Shown here: positions 47,861 to 59,995 of the stretch, piece after piece | How positions within the stretch are numbered: position 1 is the stretch's first letter | Layout: each line of letters opens with the position of its first letter | From: Glandiceps talaboti | Lineage: Eukaryota; Hemichordata; Enteropneusta; Spengelidae | Assembly (NCBI RefSeq): GCF_964340395.1 | Contig: NC_135566.1 | Location: 14,932,501 to 14,996,500 of the forward strand | Direction of reading: 5' to 3' | DNA length: 64,000 nt | Position numbers and translations under genes: made by a program | Notes under the pieces: generated by a model | Told to the model about the DNA's origin: nothing | Database searches by the model: none | The model's input: the letters and a program-made list of their open reading frames with translations, nothing else

Positions 47861-50489
47861 CATAAAAGTTTTATCACCTCCATATATAACCCATGTTGTG
47901 GTATGGAAACACAATTTGAAGCAAATAATCATATAAATTGACATTGAAATATTAAGAAATTAACAAAGCCAAATCAGTGAGTGAATGGATATCAACGAGT
48001 GCGCCACTTGCCATATTTGGACAAAGTGTGCTGGGGCGTGATATGGAAAATTATTGTCCAGGTTCGGGTACAAAACAACTTTTTGGTACTTCCACTTTGC
48101 AGAAAGCTGTGACAATCAAATACGAAATCTTGTTTGTAATATTTCTATCAATTAATGCAAAAAACGAATTGTTAGTAAACACATAAAAGGAAATTCCTTG
48201 CCATAGTAGTATACTTTTTCTGGCTTTTGAAAGTAAATTTAAATCATGTAATGTTCAGTATTCCATCCACATTTGTCTCGCAAACCTGGACTTGATGTAA
48301 AAGAAAGGACTGACATGATGATACTGAATACAGGCAGCTGCTGTACATATTATGTGTATTGATTACAACATATTTATTTCAATTATATCCGAGTCACTAT
48401 CCAAAATATACAAGTAAATGTAGGTATGATAGTATGACACTCAATATCTTTGGTATGCTTACACCAATTAGACAACATTATTTCCAGAATTCTGTCTCGT
48501 AACAGGCATTTCATTTGTGAAAATGTACACGGTTTAATCTGTAAGGTACACCCTCACACTGCACATCGGCCAACCCCTAACCCCTGTGAGAGGAGGCTGA
48601 TGAGGGTGAAACGTCACGACGTATCTTACAGTCTAGTACAAGGTATACTCATCTCCTTTTTTTGAAATATTGTCAATGACTGATGATGTTCTGTGCTAAC
48701 AATGAAGTGTGTAAGATCACCCATGACTTAGCTAAATTTAAGACTTGCGTATATTCCGAATTCCTAGGCTGAACAAAGAAATATATTGTGGAATACCATC
48801 TAATTATAATACTTATTATTCAATTATTAAAATTATATTATATGATGTACATAATTGTATGTGTTTTCATAGAATAGTAACCTGTGTGTGATTTATATAC
48901 ATGACATGTACACTGATCATACTCTATGAGTTAATAGAAAAATTGTGTATTTATGTATGTACATGTACACTGTATGTGTTGAATCATTCATGATCAACAT
49001 ACAAAAATTATACATTTTAAGGTATTTCTATTCCTTCACCTGTCACAATATTAGGGCAAATTGCAGATGATATACTGTCCATAGTAAAATATACAACATT
49101 GTAAGGAACAGCCTGAGTCTCAAGAGAAATCATGTGTTGTAAATAAAAATGTCAGTAACGTACTAAACAAGTTAGAACTCTTTCTAATCTTTCCATAATC
49201 AATCTGTGAAAAGACATAACACGAGGTTTATGTCAGCGATAGAATAGTGTTCCAAATAATCACCTTTTAGTATTAAGGATAAATAAACCCGGAAATAGAT
49301 TTTTGCACCTTGCATCATAAATGACATATGTACAAATGTAGGCAACAAAACTGATTTAGGGGCAGACACAGAAGGTTGTTCAACAGCAGGGAAAAAAATA
49401 CAAATTGATCATTTTAATCGACCCCTCCCCCCTATCCCAAGATGACAGTTTAAAGGTACATTGTAGTTATACTACCGTAACAGTACGTACACAACAAAAC
49501 TGATTTTATTGGGGCAGTCACAGTCTGTGTAACCTCAGAGAAATGAAATTTGTTCATTTTAATAGGCCCCCCCCCATCCAATATGACAACTAAAAGTATA
49601 AATACAAATGTAGTATGACACTAGATTGAAGTTGTCATCCATGTCTGACGTTCATAAATTGTTGTCATTCGGTAATTATACTTAAGGTTTTTTTGCAGTC
49701 TTCATTTTATTATGATTAGTATTTGCTGTCAGAATAAGATTTTTGTGGTATAAATCGTCATTTTTACAATGTAGAATTTAAATATCTTTTTACAAGGTCT
49801 GAATTTTTTTACTCCTCCTGATTTGCATTTCATTTATAGCTGCTTTCTTATTGAATTGTGGGATTTCTCACCATCCAAAGAAGTTGACAGTTCCACAGCA
49901 ACATGATATAGCGAGTGCAACATGGCCCTGTCACGTAGTCCCAAACCTGACTGGATCGCTGTAGCAGTGTGTGTGTGATTGTGTGTATATGTCTGCATTA
50001 CAGAAAAATCGCTGGGAGCAATTCCTAGCACAAAAAAAATTAAAAGAAAAAAAAATCCAACTATATTAAAATTCTGCCTTCTTCCCCTCCTCCCAGCAAA
50101 ATTTGCTATAATACCCACTTTAATTAACTAGACAGAGATATGTATAGTCCCACAGAGATAAAGAAATAAGAGGTACAATACTAATGATCCTTCTAGGCGT
50201 CTCTACTCATACCCTGTTAATTAGAATGCATGGTTCACCTTCATGGTGACTACTCAGCTTAATTGTTTTGAGTAAATTTGTCCATGATTGATTATATTGT
50301 AGTGTACTTGATAATATTACTTGGCCTTTGGGCAGACTCTATATTGTACTTTATGGAGACATTTCCAAACTGCTGTAACAATATTAGATTTGGGCGACAA
50401 TTTACAGGTATATGTAAGTATTGAAATACCTTCATCAGCTTGACAGGGTCAATTGCTACAGGTGCTCATTTAGATCATAAGTCCATCAT
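47861..50489. other. Long non-coding stretch
   Basis: A GC-richer patch at 48540-48620 (see rejected items), C-runs at 49425 and 49567, and two loosely similar blocks at 49355-49440 and 49495-49580 (CAACAAAACTGATTT, GGGGCAGxCACAG). No gene. Confidence 0.35.
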
Positions 50490-50600
50490 CACTCAAGGGC
50501 AAGTACATTTCCTTTAGATCACTCCGAAGGGCAAGTACATTTCATTTAGATCACTCCGAAGGGCAAGTACATTTCGTTTTAGACTATTCAAGGCAGGTAC
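50490..50600 (+). repeat. Short tandem repeat, about 37-bp unit
   Basis: AGGGCAAGTACATTTC(C/A/G)TTTAGATCACTCCGA occurs about three times, with a decayed fourth. Confidence 0.85.
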
Positions 50601-50767
50601 ATTGAAATTAACATGTACACTTTTACAATTGCATGTAAAATTTCACCCTAATGTAATATTTTGATAACAATCATCAATTAGTATACAGGAAACTGAGCCC
50701 ATGAGGGACAGCCCTCATCGGACTTCCTGGGGAACGAGCTGTATAATAAATATATTTAGTACACAAT

Positions 50768-51250
50768 CAATCTGATTAAAATCTGGTGTATTGTACACTT
50801 CACGATTTCTTTTTGGCTGTTACGTTTACTGTCATTTGTTCTTCTGTGAGTGCTTGTTACATACATCTCACACAACACCATAGGCATTCCAGGACCCAAT
50901 CTCGGACTTACGAGTAGCCAATCAGAATCTGTCTTACAATATATACACACAGATTGAAAGAAACAGAACCACCAAACAATAACGATGACATCGTTATCTG
51001 CCCTCTGTGCTTGTGCTCTTTTTGAACAGAGCGCTCTGAAGAACTGTACCCATATGTCAATATGTTTTGGCATATTACACATTCTTATTTGTTGAGTGAC
51101 GAATTCACTCAGCGTGTGCTTTATTTGGTAAAGGAACACCTATGGTGTTGTGTCAGATGTATGTAACGAGTGCTCACAAAAGAACAAACAACAGTAAACA
51201 GCCAAAAAGAAATCAAGAAGTGTACAATACATCGAATTTTAATCAGATTG
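50768..51250. mobile_element. MULE-like MITE, family B copy 2
   Basis: Same arms as 15370-15809: CAATCTGATTAAAATCTGG at the left, and AATTTTAATCAGATTG at the right end. Arms of about 130 bp. Flanked by GTACACAAT (50759-50767) and GTACACAAC (51251-51259), 8 of 9 matching. The central part matches the other copy in inverted orientation. The 127-codon minus-strand frame is element-derived. Confidence 0.82.
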
Positions 51251-51259
51251 GTACACAAC

Positions 51260-52016
51260 GTAAAGTTATGTACAAATGTAGGCAAGCTGAAGAAAACTCA
51301 GTCGGAGTTTCTCTTGTACCGGGATGATTAATTTTACCACCACTTATGTGCTCATGTACAACCATCACAATTAGTACTCACCAAGATCAGGATATTCACA
51401 TATGACATACATGTATGTGTATTCATTTACAGAGTTTACTGCGATTTTGATACTAAATTCAACGTAAATGTGTATAGTATACATATTATTGTCTGTATAG
51501 TATACATGTATAACATGATACATCAACAGACGAGTATGGATGTCTTGCCTCAAAATCTATGATAAGAATTATACATGTAACATGTGCACGACAGCATATG
51601 ATAGAAACCTATCTGATGTTCAGGTACGTGTTATGAGTGCCGGGAAGGGATGGGGGTATTGATCACTTGAGGACTAGTTGTAGGGAGATTAACAATTAAC
51701 AGTAGGATATTCCATCCACTTCTGAGTACTACCAGCATGTACAGGTAACAGTAAAAAGAAACACAATATACATAATAAATACATTACTTTAAAGACATAC
51801 GGCCAAGCTTTCACGATTGCATTTTAGGGCCTCAATAGAAACTGGGCTGACCCTTTACCACCATGCATTGTCTGTGACACTTATTCAAGTTATTGAATTT
51901 TGCACACAGTAAAAATATTTTATAATAAAATTGTTACAATTATATTCTAGTCCGAATTATAATGCATGTAATATAGAAAACTGAGATGAATTTATCCAAA
52001 CACACAATGTACATTA
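51260..52016. other. Non-coding stretch
   Basis: ACATGTA-rich AT DNA; nothing else recognised. Confidence 0.3.
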
Positions 52017-52315
52017 AACCATACACAAGCCAAGTTGAACAAAAAATATGGAATATATACACTGGTTGCTCTATGTCACAACAACATGCGTCTATGTAAC
52101 GAAAACGTGTGTCTACATCACTGGTTCTGCTGTGTTCGAAATATGATGAGTCAAAACGTTCAAAATTGCCAGTACTTTCTCTGATTTTTCTTTGATATTA
52201 CTGGTGCTTCATTCAGCAGGAAAATACTTGTCTCGCGACTCATAGTGACAAAGGCCCCTTAGGTCACTCGTATTTTCTTTGGATGAACGAAGAAAAATAT
52301 TGGGGAATAACATCT
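52017..52315. repeat. Dispersed repeat family C, copy 3
   Basis: Most similar to copy 1, including AGTGACAAAGGCCCCTTAGG and GAAGAAAAATATTGGGGAAT. The left half of the palindrome is eroded. Confidence 0.7.
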
Positions 52316-52794
52316 AGTTAATACTGAGCATGACTTTCAAGCACTTGCTGGAACATTTTTAGCCTTAATATTGAGGACTGGACAAGTTAACAGAACTTTG
52401 TGAAGACTAACTTTATCTAGAATTATTACCTGCGATGTAGCTAATTTTAATAGCAAGAGTTAAAGTTATAAAAGTAGGTACATTAATAACCTGCAAGAGA
52501 GACCTGTGAATCTACCTATCGATGGATATATACTGGTTATTAAAAACAAAAGAATTTTTCCACTAAAATTCCTAGGAAAGTAACTGGCAAGAAATTGCAG
52601 CGTAGTCTGTTATTTTTGCCATCGACCTAAATTTTATCTAAATCCCTTCACGTGCAAATTGTTTTGAATCATTGAGAAAAGCTTACTAGGACTTATAAAG
52701 TGAGATATAATAACCACTGACAGTTTTCTATAAAAGGGTAACAGTTGTGTGCACATATGCTAGTGGTATACCGAAAACAACATACCTACATCCC
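52316..52794. other. Non-coding stretch
   Basis: No feature recognised. Confidence 0.3.
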
Positions 52795-53050
52795 AAATGA
52801 TATGCAAATGAAGGCATGATCGTTCATTGTACACAAAAGCGTGCAATCGCACAGTATAATTTTTATGAAAATTTACTGTTTCTTATAACTAAACCTCATT
52901 CGGTGTGAGTTCTAGTGTGGGTACTCAGAGGTATTTGCACTTGTGCTCGCAGTATTTTCTGCTATGCTTGAGAAAGTACAGGTGCGGAGAACAAAGTTGC
53001 AAGCACTCGTGCAAGCACCCCAAGTACGCCACACTTGCACTCACGCGGAA
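52795..53050. repeat. Dispersed hairpin-bearing repeat, copy 2 (inverted)
   Basis: Runs ATGCAAATGAAGGCATGATC, CATTGTACACAAAAGCGTGC, then GTGTGGGTACTCAGAGGTAT and GCAAGCACTCGTGCAAGCAC. This is the reverse complement order of 17995-18275. Confidence 0.6.
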
Positions 53051-53425
53051 TGGGATTCTGTTTTATGATTGATGATTCCAGTAGTAAAATACAAATAAAT
53101 GTCTGCAGAAATGTTATAATAAATGTAACTTTTTATTGATCTGATATCCTTGGATGATATCAATGACAACAATCAGTTGCGATAAGTATCTTTCTACGGC
53201 ATCCTGTCACTGTCTACTTCAGTTCCTGTAGTATGTGCACACTGTACATAATATTCATGAGCATTACACATTCAAAATGGTAATTCATAAATTTGACATG
53301 CTTGTTTCATTAAAAATTTATTGTCAAAAATTTATGACAGGATTTTAAATAGTTAAGTATGTACAGCAGCATCAATCACAGAGATAAAATCGATTTAGAT
53401 ACTAATATTATTTCTAGTAATGTTC

Positions 53426-53921
53426 CAGCGGCAATAATTGTACGGGTACTGTCCTCATTTTGAGGTTGTTGTTTTCTTCATTTTTTTTTTTAATTCCGTT
53501 GTTTAACTGCACAATAAATGTTACAATTCCTGCTGGGGAAACTCAAATAGATGAGATCACGATGACAACGGGAGTGAGATGTTAACGTACTACCCATTTC
53601 AAAATACTGCAGTATGTGTGTTGTACTTTTACTAATTTTGACGGGATTGGGGTACCTCTGAACATTTCTTGGGTCGTGAAGGCTCTGTAATTAATGTTGG
53701 AGTTAGAAAATGTCTGATTTTTTGGTAGGTAAGACGCAATTTAGCAGAAAAATCCACCCAACTTTGCGACTCAGATCTGCTTCATATCCATCTATTTCAT
53801 TGCGTTAACATTTAATTATCGCGTTCATTTCCAGTTAAACATTGGAATGAAAAGCACAAAAAACATAAAAAAATCAACCAAAAAACCAAAATGAACGGTA
53901 CAATCACATGTACTGTAGCTA
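53426..53921. mobile_element. MULE-like MITE, family A copy 2 (496 bp)
   Basis: Same length and internal sequence as 38352-38846 (e.g. GACGGxATTGGGGTACCTCT, AATTTAGCAGAAAAATCC). Flanked by a perfect 9-bp direct repeat GTAATGTTC (53417-53425 and 53922-53930), different from copy 1, so an independent insertion. The arms are more decayed than in copy 1. Confidence 0.9.
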
Positions 53922-53930
53922 GTAATGTTC

Positions 53931-56700
53931 ATGACAATTGTAAAAAGATGTGTAACTTTCATTCAACTCACACAGTTTTTGAACGTATACCCTCTTGTTA
54001 ACAGTATAGAAACATAAAGGAAATCAGAATGTTTCTGGAAAAGTCTTTATCCCTCTGCCAGTTGCATTAACTTTGATTTTAAATCATTTCTAAATGTCAG
54101 GAAATGTCAAGATTTTATTAAGTACAGGATGGGGTGTATTAAATGTATCTAGTGTATAATTATAGACCAACGTTGGAGGGTCTATGGTATATTAAATGTA
54201 CCACACAAAAATTGATGGATCTATAAACTCCAAAGGTCACATATGGACAACACTAAAACAAATTGTACAGAAAATACTGTTAAATCTAAGACAATAAATT
54301 ACAGGTAGCCATGGCTATGGCAAACCATACTACTTACAAAATTCACTGTAAAAATCTCCTTGTCTTGTGCCAAGCGCATACCCAGAACTATATCAGTAGC
54401 TACCACTGTAACATGTACAACACACAAATCATAGATGAAGTTGAAGGCTGCTCACATTCATGAAATGTTGTGTTCCACACATGGTTTACAATCCTGATAA
54501 AACGTTCAAGCTTGAAAGCAAGGACAGAGTTCAAGTTTCCTTCATGCAGGAACCCAACAGCATACTACAGCCAAATTATGAGTACATCACAGACAAGATT
54601 ATGCATCGTCCAGATGTAAATATGTATATATGTAAATTGAACAGGCATGTTCACCATCATTAAGCCATCTGGTTTTAATTAATATGCTAATTCACTAGTA
54701 ACTGATTTAAATACATTTGAGTAAATACTCGGCCATCTGGTTATCTAATAATCTAATTCCCTACTTACTACTTTCCATACAAAAGTAAACAACATGACCA
54801 GGGTCAACCTCAAGTTTAAAGTCAATGACAAGGTCATTACACTTCACTTTAATAACATCTCACCACTTTGTGACGCTATAAGAATCGTTTTAGAGGTCAT
54901 AGCAGGTCAGACTATTAATCTTTGTTACAGCTATATTATCTTAATTTCACCTCCAGCTCAAAATTTCACTTGTGATTTCTTTTTCAAAAAAAATAATCTA
55001 CTTTGCTATTGATTATTCTGTCTAGTGTTAGCGTTACATTTTCATTTGTATTGACTTTAATGTAAGAGTGCACATGTATGGAAAGTCAATTTCTAATTTA
55101 GGCCCCCCAAAAATTAATGTTTATTTAGTTCCGGTTAAACCCGACCCAACCTAGTTTTTCAGTGCTGAGCCTAAACTTTGTTTTAGGTATTAATTTCGAA
55201 AAAAATATTGAAATGGCAACAATTTTAGCAAAGTCATGAGAGATTTGATGACGTTATTGTCTTGTGAACAAAACAACATGGCAGAATACAGTGTAGCACA
55301 CTGATAATGTTTTCTGCGTTATCATACGTAAAGTGCGAACACAGTATATTGCCATTAATATATTAAATATTATTATTAAAAAATTACCGCACTGTGTGTT
55401 TTAACCTAATTTTTTTTCGGATCTTTCTCATTCATTAAGAGATATTGTTATAGGCTTTTTCACATGGTTGGTGTACCCTCCCCCCACACTAGATGCAACT
55501 GGGGTATAATTTTTTTTCAAGCAAATAACCAAAGAATATATTCACTAAAAATTATTAAAATAGCAATAATTAGACATTGTACATGTCAATTAGAGGTCTA
55601 TTTTATCTAGAAGTAGTAGAGTCATAAGTTGAAATCAGGATTCGTTGGGAGTGCTGAATTTTGGGTGTCGACCCGGAAATCAGTTTGATTAGTTATTTTT
55701 CACCATACTAATGTGTACAGCTACACAAATAATTATGTTTACCCACAGGTGATTCAATACTGTTCTGGGTGTACGATATTACAATTAAGTAATTATACAT
55801 GTATTAAAACAGTTTCAAAAAATGTCTAAAAGAATCATAATGTTACATCTTTCTGTATACTAGTATTGTTATCGTTTATAACACGATTGACTTAAAAAGA
55901 AACATATAAATATTCTACACGAATATAGCAGTACTTTAAGAGTAATTCAACATTCCTAATTATTTCAATTAATAGAAAAATTGTTAAGAATAATGAATTT
56001 GCTATACAGACATAAAAGTGTCAACGTGGCTGAAATCTCCCCTGCATTCATAACACAAATTGCATCATTCATTCTTTTTGATGTGTTCGAGCACGTTGCC
56101 GGATTTAAAAAAAAAGAAGCTATTCAATCATTTTCCTTTCAAATTCAATATTGTACTTAAGTATTTTTTCCTGTTCAGCACATTACCATTATAATTTAAC
56201 TTCTTTTATTCCATACCTTCATCAATCATTTCATATAGCAAATATTTTTAGTACCTTGTTGAATTCTTGTTTTATGAGTGTAATTGTGTTTTCTCTTAAT
56301 ACAAATCGAGTGATTTATTGAACCTACTGAAAGTGTAAATTTACAAAAAACAGTATGACTGCTTTTTTGTCAATTATTCTTGTGGAGACATGTTATGACT
56401 GGAAAGAATAAATCAAACATAATTTTTGTACACGTCGCTGTTTGATAATTGCTTGGAAACTCATTATTCACTCACAACTTACATGTAATATAAACATAGT
56501 TTTGTAAATTTAATCGTTTTTTTTTATATTTGACTCTCGAGGACTTGTTGGTTCCTGTCGTGACAAAATTCATAATTGAATTTTAAGCTAATTATACAAA
56601 TTCATATTTTTTCCTTATAATAATGTTTACAAAACTTATATTTGAAATAAATCAAAACATATTCTATATAATTATTTATATCAATATATTAAATAAATTT
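53931..56700. other. Long non-coding stretch
   Basis: Very AT-rich from 55900. Two frames (54460-54663, 54794-55012) look random. No repeat partner seen. Confidence 0.3.
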
Positions 56701-57029
56701 CAGATTAATTTCGGAAATTTTGAAGGCTTTCGGAAAACGTCAAACCAAAGCAAGCATTAAACACAGAATGTATATGTTCTAATATTACTTAATTTTTGTA
56801 TCGATCTTTATTTTGTTAAAATTGGTCAACGTTTAAAAATTCAACATTGGCCAAAATAATGGCCATTAGTTTTGCAATGTTGAATTTTAAACGTTGATCC
56901 GAATTTCAACAAAATAAAGAAGATTTAGTAATATTTAGGACATAATACATTCTGTGTGTTTTATGCTTGCTTTGCTTTGAAATGTGAAAAAACAGACCGA
57001 AAGCCATCAGAATTTCTGAAATTAATCTG
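56701..57029. mobile_element. 329-bp palindromic MITE
   Basis: Ends CAGATTAATTTCGGAAATTT and GAATTTCTGAAATTAATCTG are reverse complements, with arm similarity throughout (GAAGGCTTTCGG/CCGAAAGCCATC; CAACGTTTAAAAATTCAACATT mirrored by AATGTTGAATTTTAAACGTTG). Centre at about 56860 (TTGGCCAAAATAATGGCCA). More decayed than the palindrome at 18431. No clear target duplication. Confidence 0.8.
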
Positions 57030-57389
57030 GAAGGTGTATACTATGTGAATTACAAAGGTTATAACACACAAGCAGTTCAAAGTTGTTAGCATTAATACTA
57101 GTATGTGTTTATAAAACTTCAATTCTCTATAAAACACATAATTCTATGATTCTACCTGCTCAGCAATGAATACAATTATCGTCGGAAAAATATAATAAGG
57201 GTAACACAAACATACTGGCAACTGTTGAGGGTTTATTGAAATACACTTCCACAATTTATCCTGCAAAAAAGCTTACAGTTATATACCTTCGATACAATCT
57301 GAGACTAACTATGGATCAAAGATTTGTACCTTTCAAATGTCAATTCCTGCTGAAATCTACAGCGGGATCATACATGTACAATTTCACAG
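57030..57389. other. Non-coding stretch
   Basis: A 74-codon frame (57236-57460) runs into the adjacent degenerate repeat. No gene supported. Confidence 0.3.
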
Positions 57390-57920
57390 AATTGCATTCG
57401 TATCCTGGATCTGATTCCGAATCAAGTCTTTGGCAAAGTAAACTGATATTGTTGACTTGAAGTCAATTCCTGAACTTAATCTGGTCAGAATCGTATACTA
57501 TTTCCCTGAATCCGATTCACAACCTCAATCTGATACTAATCTTAGCATGTATGAATGTATTTTGAATCTAAATCTGCTCCAATTCTTATATGAACCTGGA
57601 CTGTAGCAGCTTATTACATATATATACTGACGTCAATCTGATTCTGAGCTGACCACTGTGTAGTTATTCCCCTCTATCCTACTCACAACCCACGTTAAAA
57701 TCCGATCCTGATCTTTAGCAAGTTGCTAGCAGTGTACTATTTCACAAAATCATATTCATAATTCGGAACATCATCCTAATCTTAGCAGTGCCAAATCCCA
57801 TTGACAAATTCAATCTGATTCTGAGCTCTAATAGTAGTTTACTATTTCCTAGACTCCCACCCAAAACCTAAATTTGATCCTGATCTTAGTAAAGCTGTTA
57901 TTATAATGGTGTGTAAGCAC
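57390..57920 (+). repeat. Degenerate tandem array of 'CAATCTGATxCTxAxCTTAG' units
   Basis: Words such as GATCTGATTCCGAATCAAG, CCTCAATCTGATACTAATCT, TCAATCTGATTCTGAGCT and TTGATCCTGATCTTAGTAAA recur roughly every 60-110 bp, separated by 'TACTATTTCC' words. Confidence 0.6.
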
Positions 57921-58029
57921 CTGCAGGATAGACACTTCTGTCTAAGACTCACCATGTACAAGATACCTATCATTTCTTAGTAATCAGAATAAAAGTATTG
58001 ACTTTTCAACGTAAATCTCTTCTGCCAAA

Positions 58030-58590
58030 ATTCTGTCCGAAAATTCTCAATATTTTACAAATTTTCCTTTCACTTTACCTTTCTTTTGGACTTGAAACCT
58101 AAATCCTCATTTTTTATCACTTTATATCAAAATTTTAGTTTAAAATAGACTACATTCATGTAAATTTTCTGGACAAAAATTCTAAATATTTTATAAATTT
58201 TCCTTTCACTTTACCTTTCTTTTGGACTTGAAACCTAGTAATCCTCATTTTTTATCACTTTATATCAAAATTTTAGTTTAAAATAGACTACATTCATGTT
58301 AGTTTTCTGGACAAAAATTCTAAATATTTTATAAATTTCTGTTTCGTTTTAACTTTATTTTTGACTTGAAACCTAGTAATCCTCATTTTTTATCACTCTA
58401 TATCAAAATTTTAGTTTAAAAAAGACTACATTCATGTTAATTTCAGTTCTGGACAAAAATTCTAAACATTTTATAAATTTCTGTTTCGTTTTAACTTTAT
58501 TTTGGACTTGAAATCTAGTAATCCTCATTTTTTATCACTCTATATCAAAATTTTAGCTTGTAAGAGTTTGCATTCACGTAAATTTTTCAT
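58030..58590 (+). repeat. Tandem array, four units of about 137-145 bp
   Basis: Each unit contains AAATTTTCCTTTCACTTTAC or a variant, GGACTTGAAACCTAGTAATC, CTCATTTTTTATCACTxTAT and AGACTACATTCATGT. Units 1-2 and 3-4 form two more similar pairs. Confidence 0.92.
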
Positions 58591-58754
58591 TTAGATTGTA
58601 AATGGAATCTTTGTCTTTTCTTGGCATCACACAAATCACCATTTTAGTTTCAGTTTTCACAATTGATATGTATCCGAAAAACCCTCTCAGAGAATGTTCA
58701 CTGATGAATCATACCATACACAAATTGTCCATAAAAATAAATACTATGCTTAAA

Positions 58755-58840
58755 TGAACTATTTTGAAATCCTTAAAAATGAACTATTTTGAAATCCTTA
58801 CAAATGAACTATTTTGAAATCCTTACAAATAAACTATGAT
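58755..58840 (+). repeat. 26-bp tandem repeat, about 3.3 units
   Basis: AATGAACTATTTTGAAATCC plus TTAAA/TTACA repeated three times and a decayed fourth. Confidence 0.9.
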
Positions 58841-59040
58841 GAAAACCTATACTTTACATCTTGCCATTTTTTTTCCTGCAAACACAGTGTGATGTCTGTA
58901 AGTTTTACTTAGATTACACACTAATTGCTGTTATTCTGATCTGACCTTTATTTCTCTTTCCAAACTAAACATCAAAATGGTATATAAAGGTCATTGGATG
59001 TTGGAAAATATTGTTGTTCCATTAAAAATGTATCAGTTCA

Positions 59041-59140
59041 CTGCAATTGAATATGTAAAGCGCAATTAAATTGTAAAGCGCTTTGAGTACAAAGTAGGAA
59101 AGCGCTATGTAAAAACTAACATGATTATGATTATTAATAT
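59041..59140 (+). mobile_element. LINE/SINE 3' tail with AAAGCGCT motifs
   Basis: AAAGCGCTTTGAGTACAAAG and GGAAAGCGCTATGTAAAAAC followed by an ATTATGATTATT tail. This motif order is widely seen at retroelement 3' ends in animals. Confidence 0.5.
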
Positions 59141-59734
59141 TCATTCACGACTTTCCTTTCAAAAGAACCTCACACAGGGAATTTTCCTTTTGATGTTGAA
59201 AATTCTGATGAAACACCATTCAGCCATTCAATTTCAAAACACTGCTTATTTTCACACTTCACACAATGGTGCATGTACATATAGGTTTACTTTTACTATT
59301 TGCCACGTGAAAATATACAAGATGTAACTTGGATTATAAGGATATTGGGTTCTCTGTTCTGTGCTGTTATTATTGACACAGTATACAGAATTAAATGTAA
59401 AGAAATGATACGGATGATTAAGTGGTCAGGTTTTTGTTTGTTTAAATTTGATTGTAAGATGAAGATCCACATGGTAACCTAGCAACCGTTGCTCTCACAG
59501 CACAATTAAAGGATGGATGAAGAAACATATATCCTGTGCAAACCTTGAATGATGTATAAGAACACAATGTATTTTCACAGAGGAAATACAGTTGAAACTT
59601 GTCTAGTTCCTATACGGTATCATTATGATGATTACACATCCACTCACAGTTTATAGAGACCATGTTGACATCCAGACTATAGTTGAAACTTAGTGTTCTG
59701 TATTACTATAATTTTATTTATAGTTTTCAATTTA
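59141..59734. other. Non-coding stretch
   Basis: Two short frames (59121-59327, 59300-59482) are not protein-like. Nothing else seen. Confidence 0.3.
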
Positions 59735-59995
59735 GATAAAGTTGCGTCCCTGCAGACTTCATTCATTGGATAACAAGCCACAGTATAGACTCAATTCATT
59801 TGGTGGAAGTGCATGTTTGCATGCCGCACCACACCTCTGGTATACTTATAGACACTGGAATTACGTCAAAAGCTCACTCCTAATGCCTTCAGGAAACATA
59901 TCTATTCAGCAGAGCTTTCAACACACAACTGTATAACACATCTGAACTTTACTTTAGTATATAAGACACTGGTGCTTTATAAATGACTTGACTAA
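59735..59995 (+). pseudogene. Decayed C-terminus of an L2/CR1-like LINE reverse-transcriptase protein
   Basis: FGGSACLHAAPHLW followed by ...VKSSL, then in another frame FRKHIYSAEL. This matches the well-known non-LTR retrotransposon tail 'FxxSAxxxAPxLWNxLPxxIK...SLxxFKxxLKxxLF'. It is frameshifted and lacks 'NSLP'. GGTGCTTTATAAATGACTTG and (TGAN)-like units follow as a 3' tail. Confidence 0.6.

Noticed and set aside
48585-48645. Hammerhead-ribozyme-like core (CTGATGAGGGTGAAACGTC ... GACGTATC) in a GC-richer patch
   Set aside because: CTGATGA and GAAAC are present and a stem III of ACGTC/GACGT can be drawn, but only four bases separate the two boxes so there is no stem II, the stem III loop is two bases, and stem I pairs poorly. 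A covariance search (Rfam hammerhead models) would decide; a degenerate retroelement piece is more likely.
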